From NCBI RefSeq assembly GCF_000515215.1, contig NZ_KI911557.1, positions 1,054,001-1,118,000 on the forward strand: a DNA stretch of 64,000 nt. Direction: 5' to 3'. Source of the DNA: Methylomonas sp. 11b (lineage in GTDB: Bacteria; Pseudomonadota; Gammaproteobacteria; Methylococcales; Methylomonadaceae). The notes beneath the pieces are model-generated. The model made no database searches. It saw only the letters and a list, made by a program, of their open reading frames with translations, and had not been told where the DNA came from. Shown here in pieces: positions 39,390-48,231 of the stretch (within the stretch, counting starts at the first letter, position 1; every line of letters starts with the position of its first letter). The position numbers and the translations under genes are program-made.

Positions 39390-40559
39390 ATGCATCGCTT
39401 GATATTTTCGGGGTGTTTGACAAGTGTTGTTTGTTTGCTGCTGGCTTTCCCGGCGCACAGCACCGAATGGCAAGTCGGCCCGCAGCGCGCGCTTAAACTG
39501 CCTAGTGCCGCTGCGAGACTGGCCAAAGACGGCGATGTAGTCAGTATCGATGCCGGGCTTTATCGGGGCGATATCGCCAGCTGGCCGCAGCAGCGGCTGA
39601 CCATACGCGGACTGGCAGGCGGCGCCCATCTGGAAGCGCTCGGCAATTCTGCGGAAGACAAAGCGATTTGGGTGCTAAAAGGCAACGACGTTGTCGTTGA
39701 GAATATCGAACTTTCGGGTGCAACCGCGCCGGCTCTGAACGGCGCCGGCATCCGCTTCGAAGGTACCAATCTGACCCTGAGGAACTGCCATTTCCATCAC
39801 AACCAGATGGGCATCTTGACCGGCGTTAACCCTGACAGCGACATCGTGATCGAAAACTCGGAGTTTAACGACAATACCGTCGATTATCCGCGCTACGGCA
39901 AACTGGGCCATAACATCTACATCGGCAATATCCGCCGTTTTACCCTGCAAAATTCTTATGTCCACGATGCCAGCACCGGCCATAACGTCAAATCGCGGGC
40001 CAGGGAAAACTATATTCTTTACAATCGCATCACCGACGAACGTAACGGCTCCAGTTATCTGGTGGACTTACCCGATGGCGGCGCCGGCTATCTGATTGGG
40101 AATCTGTTTCATCAGGGTGCAAACACCGAAAATGCCGCAATGCTGGCGTTTGCCGCCGAACACAACCAAACCCAGCCGAAACAACAGCTTTATCTGGTGA
40201 ACAACACCTTCGTCAACGATCACCCCGGCGGCTCGTTTCTAAATAATCACAGCATTGCGACAGCGATGTTAATCAACAATCTGTTGATAGGCGAAGCCAC
40301 CGAAGTTGTTGGCCCAAACCTGGAAAACCACGACCTAAGGGCTGCGGCCAATGTGTTAAGCGATCCGGCTAATTACGATTACCGCCTGAAGTCAGACGCC
40401 CCGGCAATCGATCAGGGCATCACGCTCGGATTTGCCGCCAACGGGTTTCCGCTTAATCCGCAATTTGTCTACCGTCACCCGCACACCAGCGAAAAACGCT
40501 GGCAACGAGGGCCGCTTGATGTGGGTGCCTACGAATTTATCGCCAAACAACCGGATTAA
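39390..40559 (+). CDS. exported right-handed beta-helix protein
   Basis: A 389-aa secreted protein: signal peptide (LIFSGCLTSVVCLLLAFPAHS) and a parallel beta-helix with repeated ladder motifs such as VVVENIELSG, LTLRNCHFHHN, IVIENSEFNDN and FTLQNSYVHD. Beta-helix proteins of this length include pectate-lyase-like carbohydrate enzymes, but no catalytic set was identified. ATG 39390 has AGGAG upstream; a GTG 21 bases earlier is less likely. Confidence 0.8.
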   Translation: MHRLIFSGCLTSVVCLLLAFPAHSTEWQVGPQRALKLPSAAARLAKDGDVVSIDAGLYRGDIASWPQQRLTIRGLAGGAHLEALGNSAEDKAIWVLKGNDVVVENIELSGATAPALNGAGIRFEGTNLTLRNCHFHHNQMGILTGVNPDSDIVIENSEFNDNTVDYPRYGKLGHNIYIGNIRRFTLQNSYVHDASTGHNVKSRARENYILYNRITDERNGSSYLVDLPDGGAGYLIGNLFHQGANTENAAMLAFAAEHNQTQPKQQLYLVNNTFVNDHPGGSFLNNHSIATAMLINNLLIGEATEVVGPNLENHDLRAAANVLSDPANYDYRLKSDAPAIDQGITLGFAANGFPLNPQFVYRHPHTSEKRWQRGPLDVGAYEFIAKQPD

Positions 40560-40562
40560 ACC

Positions 40563-40691
40563 TCAGCCGAACAAAGCCAAGGCCTTTTTCAACGTAGACC
40601 ACACCCCCCAACTAAGTGGAATCAGCACATAAAGCCAAAATACCGCCAACAGCCAGGGGCTGGAAGATTTACTGGTTTCTGAGTTATTCAT
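40563..40691 (-). CDS. MFS transporter small subunit
   Basis: A 42-residue single-span protein (hydrophobic from about 13 to 32, sequence starting MNNSETSKSS and ending KKALALFG) encoded 18 bp downstream of the OFA-type transporter on the same strand. Tiny proteins of this kind with an LIPLSWGVWxTL core are known companions of oxalate/formate-type MFS permeases. The assignment rests on length, position and that core. Confidence 0.75.
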   Translation of the reverse strand: MNNSETSKSSSPWLLAVFWLYVLIPLSWGVWSTLKKALALFG

Positions 40692-40709
40692 GGATAGCCC
40701 TGTCAGTGT

Positions 40710-42116
40710 TTAATGTTCCGCTTCGTCAGCCGGATAAATACCATCCAGCTCGTCGAAATCGCCGTGTTTCATGTGATGTTTCTCGTGTACCGGCCGTATC
40801 GACAGATTGGCAATAAAACCCACCACCAATAATCCGGCCATGATGTACATGGTGACGTTGTAGGCATCGGCCTTTGCTACGCCCTGGTTTATTTGATATT
40901 CGCGGATGTAATTGACCAACACCGGTCCCAACACCCCGGCAGTGGACCAGGCCGTCAGCAAGCGGCCGTGTATGCCGCCAACGAAACGGGTGCCGAAAAT
41001 ATCCGCCAGATAAGCCGGAATTGTGGAAAAACCGCCGCCGTACATGCTCATGATCAAAGCGTACAAGAGCACGAACAGCGCCATATTGCCGGTCATACCC
41101 ATGGTAGGTATCGTAGCGTATAGACCTGCGCCCACTGCGAAGAAAATAAAGTAAGTATTTTTACGGCCGAGAAAATCCGAAGCCGACGACCAGAAAAACC
41201 GCCCACCCATATTAAACAGGCTCAGCAAACCGACGAAACCGGCCGCCGAAGCAGGCGTTACCGAGCCTTTAAACATCTCTTGTATCATCACCGAGGCTTG
41301 ACCCAACACACCGATGCCGGCTGTCACGTTCAGACACAACACCAGCCACAACAAATAAAACTGCGGGGTTTTCAGGGCTTGGTCGATATGCACATGCTTG
41401 TCGGTGATCATTTTGTTTTGCACCAACGGCGGTGTCCAGCCTTCCGGTTGCCAATTGGGCGGCGGGATGCGGATGGTCAATGCGCCTATCAGCATCGAAC
41501 AAAAATACAGGCCGCCCATCACCAAAAATGTTTGCACTACCCCGACCGATTCGGCCGATTTGAACTGGTCCATCAGCAGCACCGACAAGGGCGCGCCTAT
41601 CATCGCGCCGCCGCCGAAACCCATGATGGCCATGCCGGTTGCCATACCGCGCCGATCCGGAAACCATTTGATCAAAGTCGATACCGGCGACACATAACCC
41701 AGGCCTAGGCCAATCCCGCCGATTACCCCGTAACCGAGATAAATCAGCCAGATTTCGTGCAGGTGCACGCCCAGCGCAGAGATCAAAAAACCGCCGCCAA
41801 AACAACAGGCCGCGACGACCATCGTTAAGCGTGGCCCGACTTTTTCCAGCCATTTGCCGCCGAACGCCGCCGATAAACCTAAAAACACAATCGCCAGACT
41901 GAAGATCCAGCCCAGCGTCGTCAGCTTCCAATCCTCCGGCGCGGAACTAGCGACACCTATCACTCGCGTCAACGGATCATTAAACACACTGAATGCGTAG
42001 GCTTGGCCGATGCAAAGATGCACGGACAATGCCGCCGGCGGCACCAGCCACCGGCTATAGCCGGGCTGCGCGACGCTATGTTGTTTGGAAAAAAATCCCG
42101 ACATACTTGAATCCAT
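40710..42116 (-). CDS. OFA-family MFS transporter (oxalate/formate antiporter type)
   Basis: A 468-aa twelve-helix permease with the long loop between helices 6 and 7 and motifs typical of the OFA family (LGWIFSLAIVFLGLSAAFGG, WFPDRRGMATGMAIMGFGGGA, NMGGRFFWSSASDFLGRKN). Members move small organic acids such as oxalate, formate or lactate, so a role in formate or other C1/C2 acid traffic is plausible; the substrate is not settled. ATG 42104 is an alternative start. The small-subunit gene follows. Confidence 0.85.
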   Translation of the reverse strand: MDSSMSGFFSKQHSVAQPGYSRWLVPPAALSVHLCIGQAYAFSVFNDPLTRVIGVASSAPEDWKLTTLGWIFSLAIVFLGLSAAFGGKWLEKVGPRLTMVVAACCFGGGFLISALGVHLHEIWLIYLGYGVIGGIGLGLGYVSPVSTLIKWFPDRRGMATGMAIMGFGGGAMIGAPLSVLLMDQFKSAESVGVVQTFLVMGGLYFCSMLIGALTIRIPPPNWQPEGWTPPLVQNKMITDKHVHIDQALKTPQFYLLWLVLCLNVTAGIGVLGQASVMIQEMFKGSVTPASAAGFVGLLSLFNMGGRFFWSSASDFLGRKNTYFIFFAVGAGLYATIPTMGMTGNMALFVLLYALIMSMYGGGFSTIPAYLADIFGTRFVGGIHGRLLTAWSTAGVLGPVLVNYIREYQINQGVAKADAYNVTMYIMAGLLVVGFIANLSIRPVHEKHHMKHGDFDELDGIYPADEAEH

Positions 42117-42425
42117 TGTTTAGCTAAATTATCGATATTGGCGTTTTCCCGCAGCGCCGGCCTATGCGACATTTTAGCATTGCCGGCCGGCAGGCTTTAA
42201 ATCCAATATCGGCCAAGCCGCGTCCTGATACTTGCCGTCTGCATCAACGCCAAGCCTGCAAACAAAGCCATATACCGCAAACCGACCTATTTAATTAACA
42301 CAGATTAATTAAAAAATTAACACTTGATCTACCGTATTCCCCGCCACTCTGGGTCTTCAGATCTCGGCACACTACTTGCTGTCTCCGAAAAGCCTTATAA
42401 CTTCTAAATACCTGACTAAAAAACA
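42117..42425. other. 309-bp divergent intergenic region
   Basis: Lies between the OFA transporter and the TonB receptor. No gene is seen. The block 42291-42325 is AT-rich and repeats TTAATTAA and ATTAACAC units, a plausible binding site for an iron-responsive regulator ahead of the receptor gene, but no clean Fur box could be read. Confidence 0.4.
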
Positions 42426-44777
42426 ATGAAAAAAACCAAGTTACAGGATTTTCCAGTTGCCCAAACCGGCCAACTAGCAGGCGTCGCTGCCTTGCTTTTT
42501 TCGCTGCAAGGCATCGCTAACGCCGCCGAGCCATCGCCGACCGAGGATCTAAAAAACAGCGAGACAACCAGCAAAACCAAAATCGCCAGAACCGCCAACC
42601 AAAGCCAAACCAGCGACACTGCCACTACGCTGGATACGGTCACCGTCGCTGGAACGGCCCCATTTAATCCACCCAACCAAAAACCGCAACTGGATACCGA
42701 AGCCGCCACCGGCAGCCGCTTGGGCCTGACGCCTCGCGAGACGCCGGCTTCAATCACCATCATCGATCGGGCGACATTCGAAAAACGCGGCGCGCAGACT
42801 ACGCAGGAAGCCTTGGAAAAAGCTCCCGGCATACTCGTATCGTCGCAACCCGGCTCGGCCGGTTCTGTATCGATGCGCGGCTTTACCGGCGCACAAATCA
42901 CCCAGTTGTTCAACGGTATCACCGTGCAATATGATGTCGTGGCCGCCCGTCCCATCGACAGCTGGATCACTGATAGGGTTGAGGTGTTGGGCGGACCGTC
43001 TACATTCTTATACGGTCAAGGCGCAGTAGGCGGCTCGGTCAACTATGTCAGTAAAATCGCGCATCGCGGCCCGGATGAACACCACGGCTTGGTCTCGCTG
43101 GGCGAATATTTAAACCGCAGAGCGTCCTATGGTTTCAACGGCCAGCTAGGCAACACGGATAACTGGCTGCAAGCCGACATCAGCTATTTGGGGTCCGAGG
43201 GCTATATTGACAACACGGAAGCCGATTCCGGGGTGATGTCGTTTTCCTTATTGAGCGACATCACTTCCAAGCTGTCGCATACCATCGCCTTTGAGCACCA
43301 GATGGAAGATCGTGACTCTTACTGGGGTACGCCGGTACTTAATCCGGTGGTCAACGGTAGAATCGTCCCTTGGGGCACCGAGGGTTTAGGCCCTAACGAA
43401 GGGCAAATAGACCCCGGCACCCGCTATAAAAACTATAACGCCACGGGTTCGGTATTCGATCAGCAAGTGTTTTGGTTACGCGACGTAGTTGATTATCAAC
43501 TGTCCGATAACACCCAATTGAAAAACACCTTTTATTACTACAAAGCAGATCGCCAGTACTTAAACGTAGAAGGTTACGACTGGAACAGCACGAATACCCT
43601 GATTACCCGTAATAAATCGTTTGCGGTAAATCACGATCAGGCTCTGGTCGGCAACCGATTCGAAATCGTGCATAGCAGCAATTGGTTCAGCCTGCCTTCG
43701 AAAATCTCGGCCGGGGTCGACATTGCCTACAATAAGCAAACCCGCGCACCCAGCATGGAAAGCTCGGCAGGCACCGTCAGTATCGTTAACCCGTACAATT
43801 TCAGCACCGGCACTTATTACGACAACCCTCTGGCCACTGGACCAATCTCCAACGCCCGCAACGAACTTTATACCGTCGCCGGCTATGCCGAAAACCGCCT
43901 GACCCTGGTGCCCGATCTGAATTTGATCACCGGCGTGCGGGTGGACGACATACGCTTGGATTCAAAGAATCTGCGCACGTCCTTTGTTGCACCAACTGCC
44001 ACCAACCCCGCAGCTTTCGGCCGCCGCTGGACCGCTGTGACCTGGCGCGCAGCACTGATGTACGACATCACCTCCACCTTTAACGTCTACGCGCAATACA
44101 GCACCGCGGCCGATCCGCCATCCGGCATATTGACCACCGGCACTTTCGCCGCGCTGCAAGACTTCGACCTCACCACGGGCCGGCAAGCGGAGGTGGGTAC
44201 TAAATTCGACTTTTGGGACGGCAAAGGCTCGGCGACGCTGGCGGGCTACTACATCGAACGCAAAAACCTATCAATAACCGATCCGACGGACCGAAATCGG
44301 CAGTTACCAATAGGTGCACAGTCCTCTGGCGGTGTGGAGGCCAATGTCGGCGTACAACTCAACGATCAATGGAGCGTACAAGGCAACATGGCCTATGTCG
44401 ATGCCCAGTACGACAAGTTCCTGGAAACCGTCGGTACCAGCACGGTGTCAAGAAAAGGCAATCGGCCGGCCAATGTCGCCAAATGGGTGGCCAACGCGTG
44501 GCTAACCTGGGATTTCGATGCCGATTGGCAATGGAATTTTGGATCGCGTTACGTCGGCGACCGCTTCGTCGATACCGCCAACCTGATCAAAGCCCCGGCC
44601 TATGCGGTATTCGATACCCAACTGTCGTGGAAATTTAACCCAAAAGCCACCGTCACCGCGCGGGTTAAAAACCTGTCCGACGAGCAATACGTCGAATGGG
44701 GTAGCGGCGGTAATGCGCCGTTATTCTTTGTCGCTGCACCGCGTACCTTCATGATGGAATTGAAAGTAGACTTTTAA
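42426..44777 (+). CDS. TonB-dependent siderophore receptor
   Basis: Outer-membrane receptor of 783 aa: signal peptide (cleavage after AANAA-like IANAAEP), a linker, a plug domain starting RETPASITIIDRATFEKRGAQ, and a 22-strand barrel ending in a terminal phenylalanine (MMELKVDF). Sequence features such as the plug's SMRGFTG and FLYGQGAVGGSVNYVSK are those of ferric-siderophore (FhuA/FpvA-type) receptors. The PepSY gene overlaps its stop by 1 nt, so uptake and reduction are encoded together. Confidence 0.92.
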   Translation: MKKTKLQDFPVAQTGQLAGVAALLFSLQGIANAAEPSPTEDLKNSETTSKTKIARTANQSQTSDTATTLDTVTVAGTAPFNPPNQKPQLDTEAATGSRLGLTPRETPASITIIDRATFEKRGAQTTQEALEKAPGILVSSQPGSAGSVSMRGFTGAQITQLFNGITVQYDVVAARPIDSWITDRVEVLGGPSTFLYGQGAVGGSVNYVSKIAHRGPDEHHGLVSLGEYLNRRASYGFNGQLGNTDNWLQADISYLGSEGYIDNTEADSGVMSFSLLSDITSKLSHTIAFEHQMEDRDSYWGTPVLNPVVNGRIVPWGTEGLGPNEGQIDPGTRYKNYNATGSVFDQQVFWLRDVVDYQLSDNTQLKNTFYYYKADRQYLNVEGYDWNSTNTLITRNKSFAVNHDQALVGNRFEIVHSSNWFSLPSKISAGVDIAYNKQTRAPSMESSAGTVSIVNPYNFSTGTYYDNPLATGPISNARNELYTVAGYAENRLTLVPDLNLITGVRVDDIRLDSKNLRTSFVAPTATNPAAFGRRWTAVTWRAALMYDITSTFNVYAQYSTAADPPSGILTTGTFAALQDFDLTTGRQAEVGTKFDFWDGKGSATLAGYYIERKNLSITDPTDRNRQLPIGAQSSGGVEANVGVQLNDQWSVQGNMAYVDAQYDKFLETVGTSTVSRKGNRPANVAKWVANAWLTWDFDADWQWNFGSRYVGDRFVDTANLIKAPAYAVFDTQLSWKFNPKATVTARVKNLSDEQYVEWGSGGNAPLFFVAAPRTFMMELKVDF

Positions 44778-46273
44778 TGCTCACCAGGTTCAAGCGCTAT
44801 CTATACCTGAGCCATCGCTGGCTCGGTATAGTGCTATGCCTGTTTATGGCGATGTGGTTCGTGTCCGGGGTAGTGATGATGTATATCGGCTACCCCAAAC
44901 TAACGCCGCAAGAAAGGCTGAGCGGCTTGCCGGGCTTGGCCGCGGAGCGCTGCCATATCAGCCTGGCGCAAGCACTGGCCGCTACCGGCCACGCCAAAAG
45001 CCCGGATAGCGTGCGCTTGACCAGCGTGGCCGGCGTACCGCGTTATGTGTTTGCTTACGGCAAAAAGCAAATTGCCGTCGATGCCGAAACCGGGAACCGT
45101 ATCGATCACGTCACGCCGGCCCAGGCGCTGGCATCAGCCGGCAGTTTTCTGCCGACCGTCAACGGCCATTATCTGGACAGTATCAATGAAGACGCCTGGA
45201 CGCATTCGAAAGCACTGGACGAACATCGCCCGCTGCACTGCGTGCAAATGGACGACGAGCCAGCCACACTGCTTTATATTTCCAACACTACCGGCGAAGT
45301 GGTGCGCGACGCCAATCGCAGCGAACGCATCTGGAACTGGCTGGGCGCCTGGATCCATTGGCTGTACCCGTTTCGCGGCGGCGCACTGGATAATTACGCT
45401 GCCGACATCATCATTTACACCGCGCTGGCCGGTTCGATATTGAGCCTGTTCGGCATCGCGGTTGGCCTACTGCGCTGGCGGTTTAAAGGCCGGTACAAGC
45501 ACGGCACGAAAACCCCATACCGCAACGTCTGGATGCGGTGGCATCATTTGTTGGGTCTTGGATTCGGTGTAATCGCTTTCACCTGGATATTGAGCGGCTT
45601 ATTTTCCATGAATCCGTGGAAGATATTCGACTCCACCGCCGCCAAACCCAATCTCCACGCCTACATGGGCGGAGAAATTGCCCCGCACTACTTCCCATTA
45701 TCCGTGCCGGAGGCCTTGGCGCGCTTCCATGAGGCTGGCTTTCAAGCACGGGAAATCGAGTGGCGCTTACTGAACGGTCAGGGCTATTACATCGCCTTTG
45801 ACGGCCTGGGCCGCAGCCGCATTCAGGCGGCGCAGGCTAATGGTCGGGTATTCGAGAAATTCGGCTGGCCGGAACTGCAAACTGCGGCGGAACGGCTAAT
45901 GGATCGAAGTAAAGTCGCTAGGCAAAGCGTGTAAAGCGAATACGACTTTTATTACTACAGCCGCGCCGCGCATACCATGACCGGGCACATCGAAAAACGC
46001 TTGCCGATCCTACGTCTGGAATTCACCGACCCCGACAGTACGTGGCTGCATCTCGATCCGTACACCGGCAACTTCAGCAAACTCGATGATGGTAGACGTG
46101 TCAGCCGCTGGCTATTTGCCTTCTTGCACAGCTGGGACTGGCTACCGTTACTGAATCATCGGCCAATCTGGGATATTTTATTGATAGTGTTTAGTGTCGG
46201 CGGCCTGTTGATTAGCGTAAGCGGCATCGTGATCGGCTGGCAGCGCGTGAAGCGAAAGCTGTCTACTCCTTAA
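44777..46273 (+). pseudogene. PepSY iron-uptake membrane protein interrupted by one in-frame stop
   Basis: Reads as a 498-residue PepSY-associated membrane protein (siderophore-reductase type) in one frame, except for TAA at 45932-45934. Codons 1-385 contain the first membrane segments, PepSY regions and HHLLGLGFGVIAFTWI; after the stop the same frame continues directly with SEYDFYYYSRAAHTMTGH, LHLDPYTGNFSKLDDGRRV and a final membrane segment to 46273. No frameshift is needed: a single base change (AAA or similar to TAA) would explain it. It may be a pseudogene, a sequencing error or a split gene. Confidence 0.85.
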
Positions 46274-46467
46274 GCCAACCCAAGACTACCGACGCTTCCG
46301 AGCAAGCGGGAGCCCAACCATTTGGGATGAGTACTATCGCAGCATGATCGGCTTAATCATTAACGGTTAGAAAACTTCAGCCAAAACGCTTATTCTGTGA
46401 CGACTAGCGTAGCCTCGCTGAGTATTCCCCTTCTACCGAAACGCCAAATGCTGCGGATACTAAAACC

Positions 46468-46992
46468 ATGAACGACTCAAGAACCCGCCTGGATAAAATC
46501 AATACCCGAATCAAAAACAACCCGGTGTTGTCCTTATTGATAGCCGTCAGCACCCTGGTTATAGGCCTTTCGACGTTTACCAATGCCACCCGGAATCTGA
46601 TGGATTTGTTGAGCGGCGCGGAGCAGAGGCCGGCGATCAACGGCGTATGGCAAGCCCAGGTCATTTATGACTGGCCCAACGCCAATTATCAAGAGAATTT
46701 TAATTTCGCCGGTAGCGATACGCAGCTATATGGCAGCGCTACATTTACCGGCAGCCAAAACGGCATATTGGAAGGCGAAATCACGGGTGATACCTTGCGC
46801 TTTATCACCAAAACTCCGGAATCGCTGGGATCAGGCCCCATACAAGAGGCTATCCATCGTTATCAAGGCAAAATGGCCGGCGATGAAATTAAATTTGTGA
46901 TGCAAACTGAAGGCGGTTATTCGGCGCATGTGCCTGTTGAGTTTACTGCGACGAGAACCGGCAATCCGGAGCTTCAGCCGGCACCCAACTGA
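46468..46992 (+). CDS. membrane-anchored protein with small beta-rich domain
   Basis: A 174-aa hypothetical protein with a charged N-terminus, one membrane segment (VLSLLIAVSTLVIGLSTF, about 20-38) and a beta-rich C-terminal region starting INGVWQAQV. The architecture resembles the protein at 35403-35915. No family recognised and no strong ribosome site before the ATG; the open frame and membrane topology support it as a gene. Confidence 0.68.
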   Translation: MNDSRTRLDKINTRIKNNPVLSLLIAVSTLVIGLSTFTNATRNLMDLLSGAEQRPAINGVWQAQVIYDWPNANYQENFNFAGSDTQLYGSATFTGSQNGILEGEITGDTLRFITKTPESLGSGPIQEAIHRYQGKMAGDEIKFVMQTEGGYSAHVPVEFTATRTGNPELQPAPN

Positions 46993-47188
46993 TACTTGCG
47001 CGGAACACCAAATTGACATGCTTCGCGCCACCGACCCTGGTGAAATTCCCAAGTAGACACGACGACCCTGTGTTTGTGATCTAAAAACCAGTCCTGCATT
47101 CCAGTCAACTATCCCTTGCAGATCCCGTTCGTCGAACCGTCATCAACTCAAGCAGGATTACGCTGGTCGCGAATGGCGGTTATTATCA

Positions 47189-47316
47189 ACCCGGCCATTA
47201 AATGCTGTTCGCCTTTTGCCAGGGTACTGAGTTTACCGAAGGGCCACCAGCCTGGGCTTCGGCGAGCTCAGCCCGAACGGAATACCCTTGATAAATAGGG
47301 TCGGGTTAATAGCGAT
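47189..47316. repeat. extragenic palindromic repeat (copy 2)
   Basis: Begins ACCCGGCC and ends GGTCGGGTTAATAGC, with an inner CTGTTCGCC ... GGCGAGCTCAGCCCGAACGG arm. The layout and the terminal GGGTTAATA match copy 1 at 26362-26460, with many substitutions. It lies in the 685-bp gap ahead of the Nit1C cluster. An open frame across it (47116-47298) is not credible as a gene. Confidence 0.55.
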
Positions 47317-47497
47317 GGATAGCGCTGAAGGAATTTCTATGAAACGTCCAACCAGATCTGCCCTAAGTTTCGAGGGCAAATTTACTCAAGTAATTACACA
47401 TGCCAAAACCTCATATGATCTGAGTTGATTTGCTCGCTCGGCAAATTTAATGATTTGGTGAAATGTAACCATAACAGTTATGCGCTTTTTCAAGCCA

Positions 47498-47524
47498 TAC
47501 AGATTGCTTTTAGCTCAATCTGTA
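47498..47524. promoter_or_regulatory. dyad upstream of the Nit1C cluster
   Basis: TACAGATTG (47498-47506) and CAATCTGTA (47516-47524) form a perfect 9-bp inverted repeat with a 9-bp spacer, 153 bp before the first start codon. A second small palindrome, ATAAC-A-GTTAT, lies at 47471-47481. These are candidate binding sites for a regulator of the cluster; I cannot name it. Confidence 0.45.
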
Positions 47525-47563
47525 CTTAAAAATTAGGCCACAAACTGAATCTGTTTGGCTTTT

Positions 47564-47671
47564 TCCTGGGTTAGTAAAGTATTCACCGTCGACCACGCAA
47601 CGCTGGCGGCCAGAAATACTTCCCTGTATCCATCCCGTCGATGCAGGGCATTTTTTACTAACATCCAGGAG
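47564..47671 (+). promoter_or_regulatory. structured mRNA leader of the Nit1C cluster (possible riboswitch-like element)
   Basis: Three helices can be drawn. P1: 47564-47576 with 47656-47670, 13 Watson-Crick pairs and a 2-nt bulge. P2: AAGTATT (47577-47583) with AATACTT (47615-47621). P3: CCCTGTATC (47622-47630) with GATGCAGGG (47640-47648), one G-U pair, followed by CA and six Ts. They abut with no unpaired base between P1 and P2 or between P2 and P3. The 3' strand of P1 contains the AGGA of the ribosome site (AGGAG 47667-47671) for the ATG at 47678, so P1 would block translation, and P3 plus its T run could also act as a terminator. No known riboswitch class was recognised. Confidence 0.5.
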
Positions 47672-47677
47672 AACTCC

Positions 47678-48160
47678 ATGCCCGCAGTCACCTTACCGGC
47701 CCATCAAAAAGGCGATTGTTTTGTCGATTTCGAAGAAAAAGTATTTGAAGATGTCAAAGCAGAGCCAGGCCAGAAAGCCTTGGTCAAATTTCACACCGTC
47801 GCCTTCGAAGGGTCGATCGGTTTCGTCAATCTGCTGCAAGCTACCCGTTTACAACGCAAAGGCTTCGAAACCTCCATTCTGCTGTATGGTCCGGGTGTCA
47901 CTTTAGGTCTGCAACGCGGCTTTCCGCGTTTGGGCGACGAATCTTTCCCCGGTCATCAAAACTACGCCAATCAAATTGCCAAATTCATCGAAGAAGGCGG
48001 CAAAGTCTATGCCTGCCGCTTTGCCTTGCAAGCCTTGTACGGCCATGGCGAACCCAGCTTGTTGCCGGGTATTAGGCCGATCAGCCCATTAGACGTGTTA
48101 GATATTGTGCTGATCCATCAGCGCGACAACGCTTTCATTATGGATACTTGGACGCTGTAA
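47678..48160 (+). CDS. nitB: MSMEG_0572/Sll0783-family nitrogen-starvation protein (Nit1C, NitB)
   Basis: A 160-aa protein of the family that opens Nit1C clusters, recognised from [33 protein letters not shown], of which [13 protein letters not shown] and [10 protein letters not shown] segments are characteristic, and [14 protein letters not shown]. Its biochemical role is unknown; in cyanobacteria the relative responds to nitrogen starvation. The ATG at 47678 has AGGAG 6 nt upstream, and this site is buried in the leader helix P1. A strong palindromic terminator separates it from the nitrilase gene. Confidence 0.88.
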   Translation: MPAVTLPAHQKGDCFVDFEEKVFEDVKAEPGQKALVKFHTVAFEGSIGFVNLLQATRLQRKGFETSILLYGPGVTLGLQRGFPRLGDESFPGHQNYANQIAKFIEEGGKVYACRFALQALYGHGEPSLLPGIRPISPLDVLDIVLIHQRDNAFIMDTWTL

Positions 48161-48181
48161 ATCCTCCAGCCATCTGTGCTC

Positions 48182-48208
48182 GCCCGAACCTAGGTTCGGG
48201 CTTTTTTT
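48182..48208 (+). terminator. palindromic hairpin and T run between nitB and the nitrilase gene
   Basis: GCCCGAACCTAGGTTCGGGC (48182-48201) is a perfect 20-nt palindrome followed by seven Ts, the form of a rho-independent terminator. It lies inside the cluster, 22 bp after the first gene and 24 bp before the nitrilase start. It probably lowers expression of the downstream genes relative to the first or protects the 3' end of a short nitB message. Confidence 0.75.
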
Positions 48209-48231
48209 GACTCGCAGCAGGAGATTTTGTT

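Noticed and set aside
47116..47298. 60-codon open frame in the gap before the Nit1C cluster
   Set aside because: Falls on the extragenic repeat (copy 2).
47570..47662. known guanidine-type riboswitch before the nitrilase cluster
   Set aside because: Considered because of the nitrogen context, but the conserved motifs of that class were not found; the element is kept as an unclassified structured leader.
47555..47677. 41-codon N-terminal extension of the first Nit1C gene
   Set aside because: No ribosome site; it would translate the structured leader, and the family N-terminus starts at 47678.
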